Source: Gonocerus acuteangulatus (taxonomy: Eukaryota > Arthropoda > Insecta > Hemiptera > Coreidae). Taken from it: a DNA stretch of 64,000 nt. A program made the position numbers and the translations under genes. This document shows positions 35,982 to 48,000 of this stretch, piece after piece. Under the pieces are notes generated by a model, which ran no database searches, was not told the DNA's origin, and saw nothing but the letters and a program-made list of their open reading frames with translations. Position 1 is the first letter of the stretch, and each line of letters begins with the position of its first letter. Where the stretch lies: contig OX328131.1 of the NCBI GenBank assembly GCA_946811695.1, positions 7,388,826-7,452,825 of the forward strand. The letters run 5' to 3'.

Positions 35982-36563
35982 AAAAGCAAAGAAATATATA
36001 TTATATTGACTAAATTAACCTGCAACAATGGGTTTTTCAAATATCGGGGACACTTTTTTAGCATGCTGAATGGCCTTCCGATGGGGAATGTTCTATCGGT
36101 AGCTCTTTCTGCGATAACTATGAACAGATTAATATCACGCACAATAGACAATACCAAAATAGACATCAAGTTAATCATGAAATACATTGATGACTTACTG
36201 GTGGTAATGAAGGAAAGAGATTTGAAATATTTTTTAGAAGAGCTTAGAAAAGTCCACACAAACTTAAAATTCACTTATGAAACAGAGAATAATGGGAAAA
36301 CCAGGTATTTAGGTATGGAAATAATGCGTGTGGACTAAATCTATCGAAACTAGATGGACAAGGAAAGAAAATAGTTCGGAAAGGATCCTAAACTATTTAT
36401 CTTTCCATCCTCAACACCAGAAAAGGAATGTATTAGATAACTTTATCAGAAGGGCTGTTGACAGACAATGAGTATTTAAATTGTGTTAAAAGAGAAGTGT
36501 TCCACATGTTTACAAAAAACCTTTATCCTATACACTTAATTAAAAAGGCTTGGTATAAAAAAA
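35982..36563 (+). pseudogene. Penelope-like reverse transcriptase, downstream segment
   Basis: The frame continues SKEIYIILTKLTCNNGFFKY, then NGLPMGNVLSVALSAI and KYIDDLLVVMKERDL with the YxDD catalytic pair, ending KTRYLGMEIMRVD and a TAG/TAA region. A shifted frame continues WTRKENSSERI, then NYLSFHPQHQKRNVLDNFIR, another Penelope signature. It is then broken by stops and by the next insertion at 36564. The endonuclease (GIY-YIG) part is not seen. Confidence 0.8.
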
Positions 36564-37701
36564 CTCCGACTCGCAGGAACTGCGTCATCTTAGCGCGGTT
36601 CAGTTTTTATCCCTAGTGTCATTTGGGAGGATTGAAATAGAAACCGTTTTTATTTTGGTTCAAACTTTCCCCCGTAAACAAAGGGCCTGTTATCAAGGGG
36701 CAGCGTACCCTTATACCTGGAATGGCACCCACCACAGGTTGGCGGGTGCAGCACCAACTGCTACAAATAGTTATTTCAAATATCAAAATATTTCTAGTTT
36801 TCTTCATTTCTTCTACAGTAATACTAATTCTATAAATAAATGAAATTAAAAAAAAAACAACAACCCATTAAAATGTGAGCTAAACAACTACGAAAAGGGC
36901 ATGCAGGGTTTGGTTCCAGGTAAAGTCATATACTTTTACTGCCCTTTACCGTTACTCAGAAAGCTCTTTGTGTTTACAAACAAAGGACTCGGTATTAACC
37001 CAAAAGTTATTATATCAAGCTTGATAAACTTCTTCAATTAAATTAAGGAATTTATGAGTGCTTAAAATAGGTTCTTGATCTAGTCAACAAATTCAAGGAG
37101 AATTAGATAATGAATAGAAAATCTCGGCCAAACAGAAGGAAAATAACAATAACAAGGATCGTCAAACTTCGTTTTCAAAGATTGTTAGTTGTAACACAAA
37201 AACGGTCACTCATGATTCTAATAAATTAACTGTGAAGGGTGATTACACAAATATTCCTGTTGAGGCTTTAAAGCTGCAATTTAAAAAACATATTAACCCA
37301 CAGGAATTATAGATTGGCCTAAAAACATAAAATCATTGAAAAAAGGATTTCTTATTATTGAATCAAACAAAAACGATATAGAGGTTTTATCAGCAGAGTT
37401 TTCAAATATATGTAAAGACCTGTTGATCAAGAAAATTAAAATAAATAAAAAAGTTCTCTATAAAAGGTTTAATGAGTTCTATTAAATACATATTTTCCAA
37501 TTTAGTTATAATTTTAACTATTGGAATTATTATCCAAAGATTCATATAATTACTCAACCATAGATTCTAATTTGAAGCACAGCTATTTTCGATATATACC
37601 TGTTCTAAAACGTGATATCATTTATTAGGCACTTCGGATTACGTCATTGGGTCGACGTCAGAAGCGTGTTTCCCATCTGTGGAGTGAAGCAGGAAACGAG
37701 T
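36564..37701 (+). mobile_element. Diverged hairpin-family element or composite
   Basis: The start CTCCGACTCGCAGGAACTGC and GTCATCTTAGCGCGGTTCAG are clear. The far end is a diverged relative: GGCACTTCGGATTACGTCAT, then GTGTTTCCCATCTGTGGAG and GGAAACGAGTTAAAA. Between them lies unrelated coding-like sequence (37086-37484), so it may be a capture or a nested composite. Confidence 0.55.
37086..37484 (+). pseudogene. Decayed coding-like segment, possible retroelement ORF1
   Basis: One frame reads QGELDNE, a stop, then KISAKQKENNNNKDRQTSFS and KIVSCNTKTV, DSNKLTVKGDYTNIP and FKKHINPQEL. After a one-base shift it reads DWPKNIKSLKKGFLIIESNK and so on to a TAA at 37482-37484. A low-complexity linker followed by a compact domain is typical of gag-like ORF1 proteins, but I cannot name the family. 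Confidence 0.35.
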
Positions 37702-39133
37702 TAAAAACAGCAACCAATTAAAATGTGAGGTAAATAGAGGAAAAACGCCGTTCGTGGTGGTAGAAAATCTTACAAGGCATTTCGCTCAGAAATCTCCGAA
37801 ATATTGTTACTAATTTTACGTATCCTGTTTTATAGCCAAATAGAATTATATTCTATGACCAATACGAAAAAAACTACTAGCAATAAAAAACTATGGGTAA
37901 CAGATGAAAATAGGGAATATCAAGAACAATTCTAAAGAACGAAATCAACACCAGTACTGTAATCTAAATATTCATACGGCATCTTCGAATTCTAACAAAC
38001 AAAATATTCCTTCTAATTATACGTATCCTGTTTACTGAGAAATACATTTGACTGCTATAAACAAGTACAAAAATAACGAGCAGTGAAAAAAAAACTGCCG
38101 GAAACACACAAATAGATCCGTTTAAATAAACGAAACTAACTAACTAAATTTTAAGAACTTATTTCTCTTAATGTGACGACCCCATCAAACATTTCTTCAA
38201 AACATTTATTGTAGAGAATTTAGTAAGCTTTCGAACTGTTACACTTGCCACGATTTCCTAACCCTTTTTGAGATATTAAGGAAAATATACGAAGGGGGCC
38301 TGATAGATATTCATACGGGATCTGAGAATCCCAAGATTCCGCAAAAATAAAATATGGTTTCTAATTACACTTATCCTCTTTTATTGGCAAATACATTTGA
38401 CTACTATAAGCAATTGCAAACACTAGGGAATATGCCAAAGAACTCGGAGTAGGAGCCTCGACAGTTTCAAGACATCCAAAACTGACATTTCATACGGTAC
38501 AGCCTGATATATTTCTAACAATGAATTGTTTTTCTTATTTTAATTAATGTGTTTTATTGTCAAATACATTATCCAACTTTAAGCAATTAAAAAATAACAA
38601 GGAATAAAAACAGACAAAAAGAACCGTTCGAATAAACGAAATCAATTACTTCAAAATTTAAGCACTTATTTCTCCGATTGACATCGCTTATTCAAAACTT
38701 TTTTTGGAACCTTTTTTGTAGATCATTTAGTAAGCTTTCGAATGGTAACAAGCATGGCTTGGGGGGAGTCAGACTGGACAATGGGAGGAGGTTTCAGAGG
38801 GTTATCATGTGAGTTACAGTCTGGGGACAGTCATATTTACCTGTTTGTAATAATGAATGACGAGCAAAATTGTGATATATTTTTTGTAAGCTGTGATATC
38901 AAGTAAGTAGGATACAGTGGGTTATATGTTTGTTTATAAAATATTGTTATTGATGTTCTAAGATTTTGAAATTATATTTCCAGAGATTTCCTGATGATGG
39001 CATAAGCCAAAATATTGTTTAAAATTATTTGATTATAAAATGATGAAACTGGGAGACCTGATTGCCCTTTTTCATTTGTTATGAAAACTGGACAACAAAA
39101 ATACTTATTTTACTGTTAAATTCAATTTAAAAA
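37702..39133. repeat. Mosaic of diverged repeat fragments
   Basis: Blocks similar to the hairpin-family interior occur at about 37790-37990, 38130-38300 and 38490-38750 (AAGCACTTATTTCTCCGATT, AGTAAGCTTTCGAATGGTAA). CCTGATGATGGCATAAGCCA at about 38991 resembles a Penelope phrase. A further 5'-end fragment is at 39134-39168 (GTCCGACTCGCAGGAACTAC). No gene seen. Confidence 0.5.
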
Positions 39134-39168
39134 GTCCGACTCGCAGGAACTACGTCATCTTAGAATAA

Positions 39169-39596
39169 ATGGAAAAGATTAGGCATCAAACATCACAGGA
39201 ACTTGACAGTAGCCAACTTACACTGAATAATACAGATAATTCTTAATCCTCATTCTTGAGGAAGGCTGAATAAGTCAATACAATTATGTACTGAGAACAT
39301 ACTCACTCTTCGACTACTGCACAGAAGGTTCTATTTCAAACAACCAAAAATTCGTTGTCATATTAAGTTTCTTGTTTTAATAGCGAATTCGTTTTACTGT
39401 TATAATCAAATGTAAATATGTGTTTCATGGCAAATAAAATTCCATTCTCTCGTGTGTTAAATCTTTGTATAAAATAAGAAATAACGATATCTTCAGTTGT
39501 AGGCTATGAGGAAGGTTATACTGATAGGAGTATTCAAAACAAACCTATGTATACGCCATCAAAATTAGCCACAGCCATCATTAATTTGTGTGAGTA

Positions 39597-39652
<56 letters not shown>

Positions 39653-39746
39653 AGGGAGGAAGGGACCCGGACTTTATAATGCTCAGCGGCACACAGTGGC
39701 ACCAAACGCCCGAAGTAGGGAAAAAACCTTTGAATTTTATATATAT
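39169..39746. other. Spacer with (TA)n tract
   Basis: No gene seen. A TA microsatellite is at 39598-39649. Confidence 0.4.
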
Positions 39747-40287
39747 ACTAGCTGTTACCCGGCGTGCTACGCTACACCTAATTTCTGTATCTATACAAGC
39801 AAAAATTAATTAGAAACCAAATAATTAATATTAAAATCTGCAACAGTTTGAGTTTATTGTTTCGAACTCGTGATCTCCGAACTGTGAGTCATAGACAGTT
39901 TTAACCTAGCCTATGACACTACCCGTGTCAAGACCTACCTGCGTGGCACATTTCGTCAAAATCGGTCAAACGGTTTGGAATGGCATAAGGAACAAACATA
40001 CTGAAGGACAGCTGGTAAGCGTTTTTGACTTAGCCTATGACACTCCCCGTATAACGACCTACCTTTGTGCCAAGTTTGGTCAAAATCTGAAGAAGGGTGT
40101 GGATTTGTATAAGGAACAAACATACAGACAGAAAGCTCGTAGAAATGTTTGACTTAGCCTACGAGACTTCCTGCATCATGACCTACCATTATTCCAAGTT
40201 TGGTCAAAAGCGGTCAAACGGTGTGGATTTGTATAAGGAACAAACAAACAAACAGACAGACAGACACGTGATTTTTATATATAGATA
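39747..40287 (+). mobile_element. ACTAGCTG...AGAT interspersed element (copy 1)
   Basis: It starts ACTAGCTGTTACCCGGCGTG and ends CAGACACGTGATTTTTATAT then ATAGAT. It includes a 123-bp unit repeated about three times (TTAGCCTATGACACTCC near 40030 and TTAGCCTACGAGACTTC near 40153). Each unit has GGTCAAA...CGGTCAAACGG and AAGGAACAAACA. The same ends occur at 52783-53383. It is non-autonomous; I am unsure of the class. Confidence 0.7.
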
Positions 40288-40290
40288 TAT

Positions 40291-41621
40291 TGTCTCTTCG
40301 CTCTCTAGCTCCCAGACGAATAGTCCGATTTTAATGAATTTTGGTACAAAAATCTTTCGTCTAATTTGAAAGGTCAAGTTCGTTAATCAGCAGAATCCGC
40401 CCACCGGAACATGGTTTTTGGAGCGAATGTCGCACGAAAAAAATCGTTCCGCTTACTTCATATGCTTGCAAGTACTCGTTTTATAGGCTTATTGGCCTAA
40501 GAAAACGAATGAAACCATTTTTATGGCGATAGCTTTTACCGTTTTCGAGAAAATTGGAAAAATAGTTGTTGAATAACGATTTTGGTTTGGGTTCCTAATA
40601 TAATGGGATTCAGTTGAAACATTTTCTGCGTGTTCGAATTTTATTAAAACTAATATGTTAAAAATTTGGTTACGTTTGGAGTTAAGGAAGGGCTAGAAAA
40701 AAATATTTTATTAACAGACATGAAAAGCTTTGGGAACTTCGTATACTTTCATTAATATCTCGAAAACGGTTGAGAATCTTACCATTCGAAACAGAAGGTT
40801 ACCATTCGAAAGCTTACTAAATGCTCTGCAAAAAAGGTTCTAAAGAAATTGTTTACTAGGCGATGTCAATCGGAGAACTAAATGCTTAAACTTTGAAGTA
40901 ATTGATTTCGTTTATTCGAACGGTTCTTCTTGTCTGTTTTTAGATAGATAAAATTCTGTATTTTGTTTGAAAAACAGTTACAGAGGTCTGGCTACAAAAA
41001 ATTATAATAGATCAATAATAATAATAAAAGAAAAGGAAAAAAATATTTCTCAGTGGATCGTTATAAATATACATGATATAAATCTTAATAATAATAAACA
41101 TTAGATGAATATATGAAAATATAAATTACCTGCTACTATTCAAAAAGCACCAACGATCTTGTCATTAGAGCTTCCATGGTGAAAAGGAAGAGCCTGAACA
41201 TTGAGTCCTTATTTGAAGGTGAAAGAATCAATGTGGGATTGTCTTCATCAACTTCTGGATGCATATCTTGAAGGTATTTAGTGCGGGCAGATCGGTAGAT
41301 TGGGCATTCCAGGAGAAAATGGGCGAGTTTTTATTCCTTGTTATTTTTTAATTGCTTATATTTGGATAATGTATTTGACAATAAAACAGATTAATTAAAA
41401 TAAGAAAAACAATTTATTGAAATAAGTATAGAGAGAGATTCCAAGACCTTGTGACGGGGGCCTTTCTGGGGTTGGGCGACCCATACAGGTAAGATCATAA
41501 ATCAAGACCTTTCCATAATGGTGGAACCAAAATAATAACTGCTTCTATTTTAATATTTCCAAATTAGACTAGGGATAAGAACGGAACCGCACTAAGATGA
41601 TGCAGTTCCTGCGAGTCGGAC
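40291..41621 (-). mobile_element. Hairpin-family element lacking its hairpin end
   Basis: It ends GCAGTTCCTGCGAGTCGGAC at 41621. The interior follows the family back to the AGCTCCCAGACGAATAGTCC block at 40308, where it abuts the ACTAGCTG element. Confidence 0.75.
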
Positions 41622-42060
41622 TTTTTTAATTGTTTGGTTTTATTTTGATTGTAGTTTTTTTCCATAAAACATGACAAGTAAATTAGAAGTACGTTAATAT
41701 TTTGAATCGACTTTCTAGAGCCTTGCTTTAGAATGAGAGCCGGATTGTGTGAGATCCTCTTCTGTGTAACTTGACTACCGTATGTTTTCTGTGTAACTTG
41801 ACTACCGTATGTTTTCTGTGTCTTGACGTCTTAATACCACTTTTATTCGAGATCTTTGAGTGGGTGTTGATTATTTTCCCCAATAAATAAATATTTTTTC
41901 TATTTTAAGCTTTCCAAATCAAACTAGGGTTAATAATGGAACCGTGATAAGATAACAAGTTTCTGCGAGTCGGACTTTTTTGTTTTAAATTGCATATATC
42001 AGGAAAATTAATATCTTAGCAAAAGAAGGCAAGGAAATGGCAATCAATTCAATAAATTTT
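41622..42060. other. Spacer before the satellite
   Basis: It holds a 28-bp direct repeat (TGTGTAACTTGACTACCGTA at 41762 and 41790) and a hairpin-family end fragment (about 41880-41981). A short segment next to the array reads ILAKEGKEMAI and might be a LINE RNase H remnant. Confidence 0.4.
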
Positions 42061-45000
42061 CGACAGAATAATTAGCAGGCTTTGTGTATAGCAACCCAAT
42101 AGACTTGGGCAGCAATCTTCGTTAGAATGATTAGCAGGCTGTGTGTATAGCAACCCAATAGACTTGGGCAGCAATCTTCGATAGAATGATTAGCAGGCTG
42201 TGTGTATAGGAACCCAATAGACTTGGGCAGCAATCTTCGTTAGAATGATTAGCAGGCTGTGTGTATAGGAACCCAATAGACTTGGGCAGCAATCTTCGAT
42301 AGAATAATTAGCAGGCTTTGTGTATAGGAACCCAATAGACTTGGGCAGCAATCTTCGATAGAATGATTAGCAGGCTGTGTGTATAGGAACCCAATAGACT
42401 AAGGCAGTAATCTTCGATAGAATGATTAGCAGGCTGTGTGTATAGGAACCCAATAGACTTGGGCAGCAATCTTCGTTAGAATGATTAGCAGGCTGTGTGT
42501 ATAGGAACCCAATAGACTTGGGCAGCAATCTTCGATAGAATGATTAGCAGGCTGTGTGTATAGCAACCCAATAGACTTGGGCAGCAATCTTCGTTAGAAT
42601 GATTAGCAGGCTGTGTGTATAGCAACCCAATAGACTTGGGCAGCAATCTTCGATAGAATGATTAGCAGGCTGTGTGTATAGGAACCCAATAGACTTAGGC
42701 AGTAATCTTCGATAGAATGATTAGCAGGCTGTGTGTATAGGAACCCAATAGACTTGGGCAGCAATCTTCGATAGAATGATTAGCAGGCTGTGTGTATAGC
42801 AACCCAATAGACTTGGGCAGCAATCTTCGATAGAATGATTAGCAGGCTGTGTGTATAGGAACCCAATAGCCTTAGGCAGCAATCTTCGATAGAATGATTA
42901 GCAGGCTGTGTGTATAGGAACCCAATAGACTCGGACAGCAATCTTCGTTAGAATGATTAGCAGGCTGTGTGTATAGCAACCCAATAGACTTGGGCAGCAA
43001 TCTTCGTTAGAATGATTAGCAGGCTGTGTGTATAGGAACCCAATAGACTTGGGCAGCAATCTTCGTTAGAATGATTAGCAGGCTGTGTGTATAGCAACCC
43101 AATAGACTTGGGCAGCCATCTTCGATAGAATGATTAGCAGGCTTTGTGTATAGCAACCCAATAGACTTGGGCAGCAATCTTCGTTAGAATGATTAGCAGG
43201 CTGTGTGTATAGCAACCCAATAGACTTGGGCAGCAATCTTCGATAGAATGATTAGCAGGCTGTGTGTATAGGAACCCAATAGACTTGGGCAGCAATCTTC
43301 GATAGAATAATTAGCAGGCTTTGTGTATAGGAACCCAATAGACTTGGGCAGCAATCTTCGATAGAATGATTAGCAGGCTGTGTGTATAGGAACCCAATAG
43401 ACTTAGGCAGTAATCTTCGATAGAATGATTAGCAGGCTGTGTGTATAGGAACCCAATAGACTTGGGCAGTAATCTTCGATAGAATGATTAGCAGGCTGTG
43501 TGTATAGGAACCCAATAGACTTGGGCAGCAATCTTCGTTAGAATGATTAGCAGGCTGTGTGTATAGGAACCCAATAGACTTGGGCAGCAATCTTCGATAG
43601 AATGATTAGCAGGCTGTGTGTATAGCAACCCAATAGACTTGGGCAGCAATCTTCGTTAGAATGATTAGCAGGCTGTGTGTATAGCAACCCAATAGACTTG
43701 GGCAGCAATCTTCGATAGAATGATTAGCAGGCTGTGTGTATAGGAACCCAATAGACTTAGGCAGTAATCTTCGATAGAATGATTAGCAGGCTGTGTGTAT
43801 AGGAACCCAATAGACTTGGGCAGCAATCTTCGATAGAATGATTAGCAGGCTGTGTGTATAGCAACCCAATAGACTTGGGCAGCAATCTTCGATAGAATGA
43901 TTAGCAGGCTGTGTGTATAGGAACCCAATAGCCTTAGGCAGCAATCTTCGATAGAATGATTAGCAGGCTGTGTGTATAGGAACCCAATAGACTCGGACAG
44001 CAATCTTCGTTAGAATGATTAGCAGGCTGTGTGTATAGCAACCCAATAGACTTGGGCAGCAATCTTCGTTAGAATGATTAGCAGGCTGTGTGTATAGGAA
44101 CCCAATAGACTTGGGCAGCAATCTTCGTTAGAATGATTAGCAGGCTGTGTGTATAGCAACCCAATAGACTTGGGCAGCCATCTTCGATAGAATGATTAGC
44201 AGGCTTTGTGTATAGCAACCCAATAGACTTGGGCAGCAATCTTCGTTAGAATGATTAGCAGGCTGTGTGTATAGCAACCCAATAGACTTGGGCAGCAATC
44301 TTCGATAGAATGATTAGCAGGCTGTGTGTATAGGAACCCAATAGACTTGGGCAGCAATCTTCGATAGAATAATTAGCAGGCTTTGTGTATAGGAACCCAA
44401 TAGACTTGGGCAGCAATCTTCGATAGAATGATTAGCAGGCTGTGTGTATAGGAACCCAATAGACTTAGGCAGTAATCTTCGATAGAATGATTAGCAGGCT
44501 GTGTGTATAGGAACCCAATAGACTTGGGCAGCAATCTTCGTTAGAATGATTAGCAGGCTGTGTGTATAGGAACCCAATAGACTTGGGCAGCAATCTTCGA
44601 TAGAATGATTAGCAGGCTGTGTGTATAGCAACCCAATAGACTTGGGCAGCAATCTTCGTTAGAATGATTAGCAGGCTGTGTGTATAGCAACCCAATAGAC
44701 TTGGGCAGCAATCTTCGATAGAATGATTAGCAGGCTGTGTGTATAGGAACCCAATAGACTTAGGCAGTAATCTTCGATAGAATGATTAGCAGGCTGTGTG
44801 TATAGGAACCCAATAGACTTGGGCAGCAATCTTCGATAGAATGATTAGCAGGCTGTGTGTATAGCAACCCAATAGACTTGGGCAGCAATCTTCGATAGAA
44901 TGATTAGCAGGCTGTGTGTATAGGAACCCAATAGCCTTAGGCAGCAATCTTCGATAGAATGATTAGCAGGCTGTGTGTATAGCAACCCAATAGACTTGGG

Positions 45001-48000
45001 CAGCAATCTTCGATAGAATGATTAGCAGGCTGTGTGTATAGGAACCCAATAGACTAGGGCAGCAATCTTCGTTAGAATGATTAGCAGGCTGTGTGTATAG
45101 CAACCCAATAGACTTGGGCAGCAATCTTCGTTAGAATGATTAGCAGGCTGTGTGTATAGCAACCCAATAGACTTGGGCAGCAATCTTCGATAGAATGATT
45201 AGCAGGCTGTGTGTATAGGAACCCAATAGACTTGGGCAGCAATCTTCGTTAGAATGATTAGCAGGCTGTGTGTATAGGAACCCAATAGACTTGGGCAGCA
45301 ATCTTCGTTAGAATGATTAGCAGGCTGTGTGTATAGGAACCCAATAGACTTGGGCAGCAATCTTCGATAGAATAATTAGCAGGCTTTGTGTATAGGAACC
45401 CAATAGACTTGGGCAGCAATCTTCGATAGAATGATTAGCAGGCTGTGTGTATAGGAACCCAATAGACTAAGGCAGTAATCTTCGATAGAATGATTAGCAG
45501 GCTGTGTGTATAGGAACCCAATAGACTTGGGCAGCAATCTTCGTTAGAATGATTAGCAGGCTGTGTGTATAGGAACCCAATAGACTTGGGCAGCAATCTT
45601 CGATAGAATGATTAGCAGGCTGTGTGTATAGCAACCCAATAGACTTGGGCAGCAATCTTCGTTAGAATGATTAGCAGGCTGTGTGTATAGCAACCCAATA
45701 GACTTGGGCAGCAATCTTCGATAGAATGATTAGCAGGCTGTGTGTATAGGAACCCAATAGACTTAGGCAGTAATCTTCGATAGAATGATTAGCAGGCTGT
45801 GTGTATAGGAACCCAATAGACTTGGGCAGCAATCTTCGATAGAATGATTAGCAGGCTGTGTGTATAGCAACCCAATAGACTTGGGCAGCAATCTTCGATA
45901 GAATGATTAGCAGGCTGTGTGTATAGGAACCCAATAGCCTTAGGCAGCAATCTTCGATAGAATGATTAGCAGGCTGTGTGTATAGGAACCCAATAGACTC
46001 GGACAGCAATCTTCGTTAGAATGATTAGCAGGCTGTGTGTATAGCAACCCAATAGACTTGGGCAGCAATCTTCGTTAGAATGATTAGCAGGCTGTGTGTA
46101 TAGGAACCCAATAGACTTGGGCAGCAATCTTCGTTAGAATGATTAGCAGGCTGTGTGTATAGCAACCCAATAGACTTGGGCAGCCATCTTCGATAGAATG
46201 ATTAGCAGGCTGTGTGTATAGCAACCCAATAGACTTGGGCAGCAATCTTCGTTAGAATGATTAGCAGGCTGTGTGTATAGCAACCCAATAGACTTGGGCA
46301 GCAATCTTCGATAGAATGATTAGCAGGCTGTGTGTATAGGAACCCAATAGACTTAGGCAGTAATCTTCGATAGAATGATTAGCAGGCTGTGTGTATAGGA
46401 ACCCAATAGACTTGGGCAGCAATCTTCGATAGAATGATTAGCAGGCTGTGTGTATAGCAACCCAATAGACTTGGGCAGCAATCTTCGATAGAATGATTAG
46501 CAGGCTGTGTGTATAGGAACCCAATAGCCTTAGGCAGCAATCTTCGATAGAATGATTAGCAGGCTGTGTGTATAGGAACCCAATAGACTCGGACAGCAAT
46601 CTTCGTTAGAATGATTAGCAGGCTGTGTGTATAGCAACCCAATAGACTTGGGCAGCAATCTTCGTTAGAATGATTAGCAGGCTGTGTGTATAGGAACCCA
46701 ATAGACTTGGGCAGCAATCTTCGTTAGAATGATTAGCAGGCTGTGTGTATAGCAACCCAATAGACTTGGGCAGCCATCTTCGATAGAATGATTAGCAGGC
46801 TTTGTGTATAGCAACCCAATAGACTTGGGCAGCAATCTTCGTTAGAATGATTAGCAGGCTGTGTGTATAGCAACCCAATAGACTTGGGCAGCAATCTTCG
46901 ATAGAATGATTAGCAGGCTGTGTGTATAGGAACCCAATAGACTTGGGCAGCAATCTTCGATAGAATAATTAGCAGGCTTTGTGTATAGGAACCCAATAGA
47001 CTTGGGCAGCAATCTTCGATAGAATGATTAGCAGGCTGTGTGTATAGGAACCCAATAGACTTAGGCAGTAATCTTCGATAGAATGATTAGCAGGCTGTGT
47101 GTATAGGAACCCAATAGACTTGGGCAGCAATCTTCGTTAGAATGATTAGCAGGCTGTGTGTATAGGAACCCAATAGACTTGGGCAGCAATCTTCGATAGA
47201 ATGATTAGCAGGCTGTGTGTATAGCAACCCAATAGACTTGGGCAGCAATCTTCGTTAGAATGATTAGCAGGCTGTGTGTATAGCAACCCAATAGACTTGG
47301 GCAGCAATCTTCGATAGAATGATTAGCAGGCTGTGTGTATAGGAACCCAATAGACTTAGGCAGTAATCTTCGATAGAATGATTAGCAGGCTGTGTGTATA
47401 GGAACCCAATAGACTTGGGCAGCAATCTTCGATAGAATGATTAGCAGGCTGTGTGTATAGCAACCCAATAGACTTGGGCAGCAATCTTCGATAGAATGAT
47501 TAGCAGGCTGTGTGTATAGGAACCCAATAGCCTTAGGCAGCAATCTTCGATAGAATGATTAGCAGGCTGTGTGTATAGCAACCCAATAGACTTGGGCAGC
47601 AATCTTCGATAGAATGATTAGCAGGCTGTGTGTATAGGAACCCAATAGACTAGGGCAGCAATCTTCGTTAGAATGATTAGCAGGCTGTGTGTATAGCAAC
47701 CCAATAGACTTGGGCAGCAATCTTCGTTAGAATGATTAGCAGGCTGTGTGTATAGCAACCTAATAGACTTAGGCAGTAATCTTCGATAGAATGATTAGCA
47801 GGCTGTGTGTATAGCAACCTAATAGACTTAGGCAGTAATCTTCGATAGAATGATTAGCAGGCTGTGTGTATAGCAACCCAATAGACTTGGGCAGCAATCT
47901 TCGATAGAATGATTAGCAGGCTGTGTGTATAGCAACCTAATAGACTTAGGCAGTAATCTTCGTTAGAATGATTAGCAGGCTGTGTGTATAGCAACCCAAT

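Noticed and set aside
37218..37262. Similarity of NKLTVKGDY to NTLTVKGHY in the giant protein
   Set aside because: The match is nine residues long and the flanking sequences do not agree, so homology cannot be claimed.
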